DNA of 64,000 nt from Epiperipatus broadwayi (taxonomy: Eukaryota > Onychophora > Udeonychophora > Euonychophora > Peripatidae), in the NCBI GenBank assembly GCA_028023455.1, contig JAQFVV010006710.1, positions 188,001 to 252,000 on the forward strand, given 5' to 3'. Under the pieces are notes generated by a model. That model was not told the origin of the DNA. It saw only the letters and a program-made list of their open reading frames with translations, and did not search any database. How positions within the stretch are numbered: the stretch's first letter is position 1; each line of letters begins with the position of its first letter. A program made the position numbers and the translations under genes. Below are positions 37,926 through 50,247 of the stretch, piece by piece.

Positions 37926-38238
37926 GTAATCGGACCTAGAGTCTTCATGTAGAATACCATAAATGATACGATGAAAGTCTAATTCATGATTGCATCTATT
38001 TCAAATATGATATAAGGTTTAGACCTTCAGTATAGATACAACTTAGACCAGTTCATCTAATATTCACCTCTTTATTATTCTGTTATGCTCAGTATTCAAA
38101 CTCAGGGTTAATTTTACACTTAACTCTCTTCAGGGGTCAATTGATATCCTGTAGCAATAATAATACTTTCATATAAAGTTCGATAGATTCTCAAAATTCC
38201 TTCTAACCAAGTTATCATGATGTTAAGTCAGGATGATA

Positions 38239-38243
38239 TGTAT
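38239..38243. other. Target-site duplication TGTAT (left) of the gypsy element
   Basis: TGTAT directly precedes the 5' LTR and is repeated at 44051-44055 directly after the 3' LTR. Five bases is usual for Ty3/gypsy integration. Confidence 0.6.
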
Positions 38244-39542
38244 ATGTTGTACTGTATTTTATCCTAGTACAAGTAGCATTGGCAATTTAGAAGTTAAATT
38301 AATAAATTCCTAATAATAAAAAAAAAATATTTATTTAAATATCTTATCGATTTAGTTTAAACAATGTGGGTGTAAATATTTTTGTGTATGCTAAAACAAT
38401 TCGAAAAGAGATAAGAGTATAATAAAACAAAAGGGGAAACTACTTTGTATTTTTGTAAAAATTAAAAAATAAGTCACAGCATTCCTTACCTAATTAAAGA
38501 TGGTGAACAAGAAGGAAAAAAAAGAAGACTTTGTGAGCTAAATTCCTTTAAAATTGGTATACATTAACAGATGTCAACGGGAGTTGCACAGAGAGACTAA
38601 AAAAAAAGAGGACTACAAAAAAAAAAAAACACATCGTGTGTAAAAGGTTCTTAGATCTTTATTCTTGCAGAGAAAAGTAAAGATAAACATGGAAAAATTA
38701 TGAAAAGGGTGCCAAACTACTCTTACTAATATGTTGAATCATATTAAGATGTGTGAGTAGAAGTTCTTTTACCGCTGTTGCTTTTGACCTGATGTCGTGA
38801 ACTACCTGAGTGAAACCATTTCCTACTAAATGTGAAACCATAAAGACTGACAGATCGCCAGAATCCCTTCCAAGATAAATCCATGCATGGTAAATTTTAT
38901 AAATCCTATATGTGAACAAGTAAACTTACCTGTAAGTAACTCTATTAATTCCAATAGTAGTGATCACTTTTCTTAGACTCTCAAGTGTGATAAACTGTCA
39001 CCATGAGCTGTACCAATTAAAATAAAATATTAGCAGTAGTTTTAATCCCTATTTGTTTTTTTATATTTTCTTCTCTTGATAATATTAAATGTTTTGTATT
39101 AATAAATTTAAATAAGACATATTGTTATTTAGTTATTAATTATTATTATTCTAATTTCATTATTAATTATTCTAATTTCATTACAACTTAGCCATTATTA
39201 TAACTCAATTAAATAAGTTGCCAATGCTGTACTGAAAATGCAATCCTCCAGATATTCCGAATAATTTCATCATAACTAAAAAAAAATAAAAGGAGTTTGG
39301 CCAGTGGATTCTGATACAGAATCCTGGTGCCTTTTAAAATAAATTAAAAGCTGGCCTACTAGTCCCTATTATTATGGTAGTTACATTAAGTGAAAGGGTG
39401 TTGTGTGACCAGGAAAGATGAGCGTCCATTAAATCTTACTGAAATTTTCTGATGAAAAATTTAATAGATCAAATGTAATTTGGTCACTGAGTACGGGCAG
39501 TTAACTCGTAAAGAAACCCTAATTATACAATGGATGTTACAA
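38244..39542 (+). repeat. 5' LTR of Ty3/gypsy element
   Basis: About 1.3 kb matches 42731-44050 along its whole length with scattered substitutions and small indels, from TACTGTATTTTATCCTAG to CCTAATTATACAATGGAYGTTACAA. At the left end it reads ATGTTG then TACTG, whereas the 3' copy has about 54 extra bases after ATGTTG. That suggests a small deletion in this copy. Differences between the copies mean the insertion is not recent. Short frames such as 38698-38919 (minus) lie inside the LTR and are not genes. Confidence 0.85.
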
Positions 39543-39560
39543 TGGCGGCCCAACACAAGG
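39543..39560 (+). other. Primer-binding site, tRNA-Lys-like
   Basis: TGGCGGCCCAACACAAGG directly follows the LTR. Gypsy-type elements that prime with tRNA-Lys start with TGGCGCCCAAC; this has one extra G and a diverged tail. The identification of the tRNA is tentative. Confidence 0.55.
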
Positions 39561-39990
39561 TTTCGACAATAATCACGTCCTGAGATAAGAGTAAAATGAT
39601 AGAATAAAATTTGAAAAATAAGTGTTTCGTAAAAAAAAAGATTTGTAGTTTTTTTTTTGTTTTGCGTATGTAAGTTAAAAAAAAAAAAGACAGTAGGCAA
39701 AATGATGGAAATAAAATAGTTCATAAGGTAAAGTGACAGCAAGGGGGAGCAACTTTGGCAAATGTAGTAATAAAAGATAAGTAATAAATAGAAAAATAAT
39801 ATATAAAAAAAATAAATATATAGTTTGCTTTTTTTTGAAAATATAAGTATGAAATTGAGAAGTGGAAAAAATATGCAAAATATGGCAGAAGACAAAATAG
39901 AGATGAAAAGATTAGATAATCTGATTTGTGAATGGGATAATGAGACCATAAATTTTGCATCTCAAGAATGTCCAAAAATTACAATAGGGA
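39561..39990 (+). other. Internal leader of the gypsy element; gag absent
   Basis: Between the primer-binding site and the protease are only about 430 bases with no gag or zinc-knuckle (CCHC) motif in any plus-strand frame. The 162-codon minus-strand frame over this part is an antisense artefact rich in Phe, Tyr and Leu. The element therefore lost its gag by deletion. Confidence 0.6.
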
Positions 39991-42647
39991 TTAATAAATA
40001 TTAAAGTACAGGCTTTGTTTGACTCTGGGAGTCAAATATCAGTCATGTCTGAGACTGTATATGTGTGTATGATGCAACAAATTCATGGTGTTTGAACTCT
40101 GCCAGTGAGGAAAATCTTAGTAACATTGGCCAATAATAAAAAGGCACAACTAGAGACAAAACAAGTATGGGTATGAGTAAGGGTGGGGAAAGAGAGATAT
40201 AGAACATGTTTTGCTAATATTGAAAGGACTAATATTAGGGTTCGACTTCATGGATAAAACTGGGTATTTGATTAATTATAAAGAGGGAAATATTATGTGT
40301 GAAGGAGAAATAATAGAGTTTAAGCCAAAAGAAGCAGTGTTGCCAAAAGACGTATGTAGTATACAAAGTAAGACAGAAGGAGGGAACAGGGAAAAAAACA
40401 GATAAAGGAGAATGGGAAAGGCAGTGAAAGAGTTGTTAGAGAGATATAAGGAAAGTTTTTCAGATAGACTGAGGATAATTAGGGGATATGAACACCAAAT
40501 TAAGCTTATCAAAGACACATCATATCAGGTGTGATCTTATCCAGTACCTCATCAATATCGTGCAGAGGTTGAAAAACAATTGTCATAGATGGAGGAATGG
40601 GAGATTATAACAAAGGGATCATCACCGTATAACAACCCATTGGTTATAGTAAAAAGATGGTTCAGTAAGGCTATGCTTAAACGCTAGGCAGCTAAATAGG
40701 ATCACCTGGCCGAACCAAAAAGTGCCTCCACCAATAAACGAATTATTGAACAGGTTCCACAATAAATAAATTTTCTCAACATTAGATTCGATGGCCAGTT
40801 ATTGGCAGATTAAATTACACCCAGTGGACCACAAATATACGGCTTTCAGATATAACAGCATATCCTATCAGTTTAACAGAATGCTATTTGGGTTAAGAAA
40901 CAGTGGAGCAGGGTTGTTGAAGTGTTTAGATAAAGTGTTATCCTCAGAAATAAAGAGTTTGGTTACCATTTACATGGATGATGTCATAAATTGCCTCAAA
41001 GAACCTAAGAAAGCATTTAAGACATCTGCAGATGTTTTTACAAGAATGAGAAGACAAAGGTATTTGCATTAATTTACAAAAAAGTTGTATAGCCACCCCG
41101 AAAGTCAGTTTTTTAGGACATTTAATCACCAAAACAGGAATTAAACCCCATCTTGATAAAATACAAGCCATCAGAGAATTCCCAGCCCTAAGTCAGTGAG
41201 ACAAGTTAGGTCTTTCTTAGGAATGTGTAACTTTTACAGTAAATTATGTGTAACTTTTATAGTAAATTATACCAAAATTTTGTAGCAGATATGGAGCCTT
41301 TGCTACAGCTACTGCGAAAAAAATTTCCGAGGGACAGACAAACATGATTTGGTGTTTGAAGGCATCAAAAAGAAATTTTCGGGTCAGGTGATGTTGATTT
41401 ATCCTGACTTTAAAAAAAAATTATCATACAGGTAGACAGCAGCAGATATGGGCTGGGTGCAGCATTGATGCGGACGCAGGAAGATGGTAGCCAAGGGGTA
41501 ATATATTTCATTAGCAGACTCTTAAGGAAGCCAGAAGTCAATTATTCTGTAAGAGAGAAGGAAGCATTGAATGTGGTATGGATATTCCAGAGATTTCGGC
41601 AATTTTTGTTAGGGTTGGAGATAGTAGTCAGAACTGATCACAAAAGTCTGAAATTCCTTAATCACAGTTATCTGTCAAATAGTAGGTTAATTCATTGGAG
41701 CATTTTTCTGCAAGAATTCAATTATTCTATAGAATATTGAAGAGGGGTGGAGAATGTAAATGGCTGACGCCTTAACCTACACTCCAGGTCCGGGTCCCAC
41801 TGGACTGTGGAAGATGGACTTAATCACTTAGGTGATAAGCAGAAACAAGAGCCCAGATATCAGAAGATTATATATAGTTTAGAGAGAGAAGGAAGTAAAG
41901 ATGTGGCAAGAGAAAGAGGTTATGAAAAAAATGGAAGATATCGTTGGGACAAGGGGGTGTTGTGGTACTTAACAGATGTAAAGGGAGAAATGTGGAGGAT
42001 GGTGGTACTCAAGGCCCTGCAAGATAGATTAACTGTATGGCCATTATGGCATTCACAAAACAGAAAAACTGTTGAAAACATGGTTTTACTGGCCGAGCAT
42101 ACCTTGTCATCCATTTAGAATCCTCAATCGAACCAATGTGAATGTGAACAGGTAATGAAGGAATTGGGGCAGCGTTTTAGAGTGTATATATCATCAAACC
42201 ATAAAGAGTGGGTGAAGCAGTTACCACGGATTGTTAACTACATCAACTGGAAGGAGAATGGATCCACAGGGTTTGCCCCCATTTGGTTACATTTCCAGCA
42301 ACCTGTGCCCAAGACTGTACAGAGCTAAGTTACCAGTTGTTCATGAATATATCAATAGAGATACTGGTCAGTGGAGGGCAAAGTTGAAGATAAGGCATGA
42401 GGCAGGCATAAGAATAGGCAGAGAAGGTACAAGATCTGACAGTTTCAAAAAAGGGGACAAGGTCTGGATCAGAGTAAATCCTATTAGCCAGCCAGAGAGA
42501 GTATATGCAAAAAGTTTCAGAATTTATGAGGGAACATACCAGATAGTTAGGGAGAATGATCCAAACACCTTTCCTCTCATGAATGAAAGGGTAACCTTCA
42601 ATGCAAGGGTCTTAAGGCCGTATAAAACAAGTTATCCTGACAGATAG
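39991..42647 (+). pseudogene. Ty3/gypsy pol remnant: PR, RT, RNase H, partial integrase
   Basis: Pol domains appear in normal order but in different frames. Protease: LFDSGSQISVMS near 40010 and LGFDFMD near 40240. Reverse transcriptase: YPVPHQYRAEVEKQ near 40540, then 40791-41072 with YWQIKLHPVD, TAFRY, FNRMLFGLRNS and the catalytic YMDD (40971-40982), then FLGHLITKTGI near 41110. RNase H: DSSRYGLGAALM, VREKEALNVVW and VRTDHKSLKF (about 41430-41740). Integrase: a degenerate N-terminal region (41807-42118). The central catalytic part with its Asp residues is missing; the tail of the core resumes near 42120 (NPQSNQ, EWVKQLPRIVNYIN). A good C-terminal domain ends NARVLRPY (42231-42647). Stops, frameshifts and the integrase gap make it inactive. 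Confidence 0.9.
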
Positions 42648-42730
42648 CCTTAGAAGATGAATTGGTCTGATTTAAACTCTGAAGACCTCGGACATACGTA
42701 TATACATTTTATTAATAAAAATGACAACTG

Positions 42731-44050
42731 ATGTTGAAGAATAAAATAGTATTGTACCCCATATTTTATTCTTGTCATTGACCATGATATTGTACTGTAT
42801 TTTATCCTAGCAATTTAGAAGTTAAAATTAATAAATTCCTAATAATAAAAAAAATATTTATTTAAATATCTGATCGATTTAGTTTAAACAATGTGGGTGT
42901 AGATATTTTTGTGTATGCTAAAAAAATTTGAAAAGAAAGAAGAGATATAGAGTATAATAAAACAAAAGGGGAAACTACTTTGTATTTTTGTAAAAATAAA
43001 AAAATGTCACAGCATTCCTTACATAATTAAAGATGGCGAACAAGAAGAAAAAAAAAAGAAGACTTTGTGGGCTAAATCCTTTAAAATTGGTATACATTAA
43101 CCAGATGTCAATAGGAGTTGCGCAGAGAGACTAAAAAAAGAGGACTATAAAAAAAAAAAAACACATCATGCATAAAAGGTTCTTAGATTCTTGTTCCTGC
43201 AGAGAAAAGTAAAGATAAACATGGAGAAATTATAAAAAAGGTGTCAAACTACTCTTACTAATATGTTGAATCATATTAAGATGTGTGAATAGAAGTTCTT
43301 TTACCAGGGTTGCTTTTGTGATGTCGCAAACTACCCGAGTGAAACCATTTCCTACTAAATGTGAAACCACAAAGACTGACGGATTGCCAGACTATTGAAC
43401 AGTGGATCCCTTCCAAAATAAATCTATGCATGGTAAATTTTATAAATCCTATACATGAACAAATAAATTTACTGGTAAGTAACTCTATTAATTCTAATAG
43501 TAGTGATCACTTTTCTTAGACTCTTAAGTGTGATAAACTGTTGCCATGAGCCGTACCAATTAAAATAAAATATTAGCAGTAGTTTTAATCCCTATTAGCT
43601 TTTATATTTTCTTCTCTTGATAATATTAAATATTTTGTTTTATATTAATAAATTTAGATACGACTTACGTTGTTATTTAGTTATTGATTATTATTATTCT
43701 AATTTCATTACAACTTAGCTATTATTATAACTTGATTAAATAAGTTGCCAATGCTGTACTGAAAATGCAATCCTCCGGATATTCCAAATAATTTCACTGT
43801 AACTAAAAAAAAAATAAAAGGGGTTTTCTCCTGGCGCTTTTTCAAATAAATTAAAAGCTAGCCTACTTGTCCCCATTATTATGGTAGTTACATTAATGAA
43901 AGGGTGTTGTGTGACCAGGAAAGATAACTGCATCCATTAAATCTTACTGAAATTTTCTGACGAAAAATTTAATAGATTTAACATAATTTGGTTACCGAGT
44001 ACGGGCAGTTAACTTGTAAAGAAACCCTAATTATACAATGGACGTTACAA
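42731..44050 (+). repeat. 3' LTR of Ty3/gypsy element
   Basis: It starts at ATGTTGAAGAATAAAATAG, after which TACTGTATTTTATCCTAG and the rest align with 38250-39542. It ends GGACGTTACAA, and TGTAT follows as the right target duplication. No clear polypurine tract precedes it. If the start is instead the next shared word, near 42790, the LTR would be about 1.26 kb. Confidence 0.85.
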
Positions 44051-44055
44051 TGTAT

Positions 44056-47000
44056 TCAATTTTATTTTATTATGAAAATAAAATAATTTAAATAAATCAG
44101 AGATCTTAAATTTAAAATAAATTTAACAATATTTATTTATTGAAACAATTTAAATTTATCTTTATATAACAGAATTTTTGATTACAAGTGTTTTACATGA
44201 ATTTTAAAATTATACCTTACCATATCCCATAGTAGATATGTATTATAACACAAACAATATTTAATAGGTTGTAAAAATAAATAAAATTTTATAATTCCAA
44301 AGATTATGATAACACTAGCTAACTAAATTTAAACAGTATAATTGTAAGTGAAAACCGTTGTATTATCTAATCCTTTTGAGGAGATTCCATTTTCTATAAG
44401 ACCCCCCATCTATGTATGGTCCCTATAGTTGAAAGCAAAGATCTTTCATCCAAGAATATTAGTCATTTATATTAAATAATAAACAAACAAATATTACTAA
44501 ATTAATTAAATTAATAATAAACAAAAATTCTGTCTTGTCATAAGTGAATAAATTTAATATGAAGAACAATAAAATCTTAGCATCATATTAAATTTAATTA
44601 TTACTGGCCAAGTCGCTCTGTAAGGGAGACCTAAATATTTAACCCAATGATCTTTCCACTTTTTTCATCTAATGATTTTCCAAAATAGATTATTCCAAAG
44701 TACGTAGATTTAAAGGCAAAGGAAATAAAATTAAATATTTATGGATGTTAATATGCAAAGATGATATATATTTAAAGTTTAAGATATTGTCCTATTCATT
44801 TTTCATAATTTGAATAATAATGTTCATTAAGAATAAAGTTCTTTTATTTCCGATCATCAATCATTGGTGAGGCAATCAGTATACTCCACTGTTTCATAAA
44901 CATTCCTCTTGCATGATGTTGACATCCCTTTCTATAAATTTATCTCACTATAAATTGTATTTCATCTTGTGATGAATCTGATTTCTTATTAATTCTCAAA
45001 CATATCCGCATATTGTCAAATAGCAATAATGATTAAAATATGTTTAAAAAAATGTAAAATAAATTACACATAAAAACATATTGTTTTGAAAAAAATTAAA
45101 TAGTTAATAAAAAAAGCAAAAAAAGTTTGTCTTGTATCAATTTTTTATTAGTCATACTTTATTTCCTTATTTTTTTTATGCAAATTTTAAAGTAATTTTA
45201 CCTTGTTGCTTTGCTTTTATGCGATTTTTGAAAATTATGGAACATATCCCACATTTTTCAATGTAAGTTAAGTTTATTTTTATGCGATTTCTTTTATGTG
45301 TGTTTTTTGTGGAACATATCTACCACATAAAACGAGACCTAGGTGTAATTATGCAACCAAATTGGCTTGGATTCAAAATATTAGAGTTTTTGGAATTTCA
45401 GGACATTAGCTTAAATGGTATAAAAGACTTAACAGTGGTTACTGAGTCCTTACTGAAGAAGACAAAAGCTAAAAACTGAACTGGAGATGTAGATGTAAAT
45501 GTTATCATTTTTAAGTTTACAGTAAACACCTATGGAATATGGTGAAAATAATTGCTCTTAAAATCTTATATTAGGAATAAGATGAGAGTCTTGTGAAGAT
45601 AGTTACTAAATGTTTATATGAATTAGTTCTTGCTTGTAATGTTTATATGAATTAGTTCTTGCTTTGAGTCCTATGTCCTAATTAAAGAATCAAAAGTGAG
45701 AAATTACTATGTAGTATCTATTAATAATTCAAGCATACACTAGCTGGAATAGAGTAAAAAGAACTGCTATTAGAAACATATGTTAATAATAAGCTGAGAA
45801 AATCATGATGTTTTGTATATATATGTATTGTAAGGGATAGCTTACAACTCAATCATTCCTGCCAAGATTAGCCTACTTATTAAATTAAATCCATCTTGAA
45901 ACTTGCACTAATAATGAGAATGTTATTTTATTATTATTAGCACATATACATATATATGTACAACATATGCATTTATTTATACTAGCATTTAATTAAAGAA
46001 GTCATAATAGATTATTGTTTTTTTATATTGAATCATTTAAAATAGCAGAGAGATGGAAAGAATTATTTATATATATATACTAGTAAACAAGCATTATTAT
46101 ATTGTGTTATACGTTCTAAACTGAACAATAAAGTGTGATGCAATTGGAAACTAGGTAACTTAGAGATGACCTGATATCAAGTTAAGTTGCTACGAAAATG
46201 AGTATGAAAATAAAACTATGATTTTACAGTTTTGTTTTTTATTAATGAAACAATCATAACAGTAAGCAAGCAGTCATATCTTTTAAAAAGAAATGAAAAT
46301 TTAGTGTACCACACACAGGCAGTATAAAAGCAAAATCTTTTAAAAATCTTTCTTCTTGAAAATAATTTGTATGCTTAATGAACTAACATCAGTTGAATTA
46401 AAATTTCAAACGCTGAAAAATGGAGTCTATTGTTCGAAATTACAAGAGTTTTTAATCAAGTACTGTAGTATAAAACTTTATCAAATTTAACAGTAAGAAT
46501 TATAAAGTGAAATTAAATAGAACTGATAATTTTTCATAATAACTAGAGTATTTTCTGATCATGAGTGAAAGAGTTTTGGAATTTTTTAAATCTCATCAGG
46601 ACACTGATTCTGCTAATAGTTAAAGCAAAATATGGAATAATTTATCTAACATATATAAAAATTCTTCAATATAAAAACATAATTTATGATTACAAATAGT
46701 TATATAATATTATTTTGAAATGTATAAGGGGTAAACAATCGTGCTGTTGACCATTCTTTGCCCTAACATGACTGGGTAAAATTTTCATTTTTCTACTTTA
46801 TCATTACATCAGAGAACATGCCTACTGCCCAAGAAGAAGTGTACACAGGAGAATTGAGAAAAGGACCTGCTAAGGATTGATGTGTTTATATTTTAAATGA
46901 TGCCAGAAACATCGCTGGGTGATCAATTTTTTGCCAGAGAAAAGTGATATGAAGAGCTAAACTACTTATTGAAAATTTCCAAGCCAAAACATCATGAACT

Positions 47001-48285
47001 ATTACCAAGATGATTCAATGAATTTTGTTTCAACCATTAATTTTCATTAAGTGATTAATATTGCAAATTTTTCTTTGATTTTTTAAAATTTTATTTGTTG
47101 TTTTATTTTCATATTCAGAAATGTAAACTTCACAGTTTATGCTGTGAAAGATTTCATTTTTAGTGTTAGTAGGAAAGAAACGGGGGGGGGGGGTTAATTT
47201 AGTTATTTTTTTTTATTATTGTAAATAAAATTTAGAGCAGCACATTGAATTTCTAGAGAAGCTTGACATCTGGTTATCTATATATAGTGAGTAAGATTTT
47301 CATCTATTTTACTCAGATTAAATTACAATACTAGTTAGATTACAGAGTTCGAGTTATATATTGTTGATTAATAATTGTTTTATGTTATTTCAGTGTGAAT
47401 GACTAATTATCTAGTGTAAAATTCCTTTAACTATCATATGTATTTAAACTTAGATTGGGAGACTTAATCAAATGGATTGTTTTCAGCAGGAATAAATCAC
47501 AATATTATTATGAATGAGACAATGGATATTTAACTTAGTTAGTTAGAGTTGTGCGATCATTTTAAACTATTAATGTTTAAATTTATTTTTCGTATTTTTC
47601 ATGATTTTGTAAGTAATGAGTGCCATAATGGATTTTTATGATTGGGTAAAGAAGATGGAACTATAAAACTATTAACTGAGAGAATGGTAGAAGTTTATAT
47701 TTGACACATGTATATATATTGTTATTATTTTATTATTGTAAAAATATTTCATTTTTAATTCATGTTATCATTGTTAATAAATGTTAAATAGTTTACATTA
47801 TTGCGATCTCTGATTTATTGAGTTATCATTGCATTCAGTGTCAACTATTAATCATAATACCACACACTTATTCCACTTTTATAATAAATTAAGTATTAAT
47901 AATGCGAGTTGCAACTTATATAAAAGTGCAAAAGTTGCTATGTGTATATCTGTTCATATCTATTAAGAGAGTCAAAGGCAAATTCTCCCTGGGTTCGAAT
48001 ATTAGGGCTAACGGTACCAGACAGGGACAAGAGGTGAATGAACTAACCTAAATTGTATCTGATATTATCAAATAGGTATAGAGCTAGTCAATTAAAGGCA
48101 GATAAAATCATTGTTTATGCATTTTGTCGCATTATCACCATCATCCTACCCAAAGACCTAAAGTCCGATCACAGTTAGATGCGACTTTTTTCCTGTCCCA
48201 ACCTGGTAGAATTGCGCAGACCATTACATCTGGTGCAGCAAGTTGTGCGGCATTGAATCGTAGTTCCCAGACCATTATAATATAT
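44056..48285. other. AT-rich noncoding DNA (likely intronic)
   Basis: No gene is supported. It holds a G-run near 47181-47192, a (TA)n run near 46068, and the TGTAAG-N6-CTTACA hairpin at 45829-45846. A less AT-rich patch at 47940-48280 contains a box-B-like GGGTTCGAATATT but no matching box A. The plus-strand frame at 45282-45479 is unrecognised. Confidence 0.5.
45829..45846. repeat. Short palindrome TGTAAG-N6-CTTACA
   Basis: Six-base perfect arms with a 6-nt loop, next to a (TA)n-like run. It resembles the hairpins at 26681-26699 and 48286-48313. Confidence 0.5.
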
Positions 48286-50247
48286 TGTAACGATATATAA
48301 ATATGTCGTTACATTAATTTAAAATAAAAACTTAAAAGTTTGCAAATAAAAGTAAAAAACTAAACGCTAAAATTAAAATGTTTGTTAAACGTATATACAT
48401 TCACACAGATGCCAAACTTTAAAAATATTTAAAAATAAAAACAGGTATTAATTAATTCTTGTAATCTGTAAATGGAAATGATTGTTTATAAATTGTTTGA
48501 AAAGCAAGCTAGCCTTGGGCTCTTGTATAATTAAAATGATCTGATGAAAGATAGATAAGAAAATAAAGAGAAATTAGCTTGACCAATGGAAGCACTAAGC
48601 CTTGGCTCGGACCCTAATGAAAGTGATGGATTAGTGACGTTTTGTTGATTGAATCCGTGTGGATAATATAAAAAGGGAAATACAGTTTTTTCGGGAGTTC
48701 CAGCATTTTGTGTTTGAGAGATGGGGTAGAACACACATACCACACTCTCTATAAAAAAAAAAAATGAATGAAAGACTGTGATACCTTGAACCAGCTATTG
48801 CCATCTCCAGAACATTATCTTCCAATGGAGGCGTCGCGGGAATTAAAAGCAGAAACCTGGACTCTTCTACCGTAAGCTATATGGACATGAACTCTAAATT
48901 TAAAAATAATTAAGAATTTTCGTTCAAGCTTATGAACTTCTATCTGACTTTTTAAAGTTTAAAATCAAATTAATAATGTTTAATTTTATATGTTTTCCGA
49001 TTGATAAAAATCATTTCCATTTTTTTTTCTTATTGTATAAATTATTTATTGTTTAAATTTTAAATGATGAAATTTAGGTTGGGTATAGACGTTGCATAGA
49101 TTCGTTAGCGGTTGATTATGTTGAAGTTTTCACAGTTGATTAGAATATATAGGTCAACGATGTTAATGCGGGCATCTTACGATGAATGCCATGGGGCCTT
49201 GTGTATTCCCTTTTGCAATTGACGTTATCGATGATTTTGTATTTTGATCGATTGTGTTTAATTTGGATGTTTTTGACCGTGGAATCTGTGCAGTCGATCT
49301 ATACTCAACATTTTAAAAACAAATTTATAAAAATAATCTGTGCGAACGTATTTAAATGTTAAATTTAAGTCGGGCGTGAATGGCTATATAGTTTTGTAAA
49401 GTTATATTAAGGGAGGGTAATCTTAGGTTATTCATTTCGTAGTTGAATTGGTTCAATGGATTGGATATATTTGTGTAATTGTAGATGTAGTATGAGATCC
49501 GCTACGGGCAGGATTATATATATATGCCACACACCTTCTCTTTGCCTATGGACAGGTTTGTAAGACGGCAAAGGACCGCAGTCCATTCCTATGGAGTTTT
49601 ATGTTTATTGTTCTACTTGCCAACAGATGGAACAATCCTGTTGGTGGAGAGACAATGTCTTTTCTAATTCTACTTACTGATCAGATGTACATTCCTGACA
49701 GTATAGTATTTTGTGTTGTCATATTTTCATGCTACATTGAATACATAAATGTATCAGATGGATTGGAGCAGGTTTGATTGCGAAATTTGTTGCCTAAGGT
49801 TAAATCAGGGAAGAATATTTTCTTTTCAAATGCAGATCTATGTAGTCTATTCATACTTGACTATCTAAATAAAATATTAAACTCATTGAAACTTAGTTAA
49901 ATGTAAAATTAAAAGTTAATATAAAAATCTAAAATGTTAAACTTATTCCTCAAATTAGAATGATTTTATATGTGCGTAAATAAATATTATTATGTGTTAA
50001 TTTCTGGCAGTGGCTTTTACTCTTTTAAATTTAAGATATAAAATTTATATTTTATTATCTCTGCTACTCCACTGAGCTAGTGACTTGGGCTAACGATCTG
50101 AATATTTAAATAAAGTGGAATCTTAACAGCGCGTATCTGCCTACTCTATAAATTTTTCTAGGTTTAAATGCCTAGATGGTGCCTTGTAGAGCAGATATCG
50201 TAGTTTGCGGTTAGATTCGATCTTCACTTTGCATTTCGATCGTTACA
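48286..50247. mobile_element. Candidate solo LTR-like element inserted in (TA)n
   Basis: The block starts TGTAACGAT and ends ATCGTTACA. Counting flanking TATAT, a 14-bp perfect inverted pair TATATTGTAACGAT (48281-48294) matches 50239-50252. ATAT lies directly outside both ends. The interior is less AT-rich than the surroundings and has no long open frame. A TATA-like TATAAAAAGG occurs at about 48666. TG...CA ends, length and a 4-bp duplication fit a solo LTR, but the flanks are (TA)n, so the duplication could be coincidental. The 28-bp start is itself a hairpin (48286-48293 with 48306-48313). The minus-strand frames near 48531-48825 are unrecognised. Confidence 0.5.

Noticed and set aside
39461-39975. 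Three overlapping hydrophobic minus-strand frames
   Set aside because: They lie across the end of the 5' LTR and the leader of the gypsy element, antisense to it, with the same A/T-driven composition.
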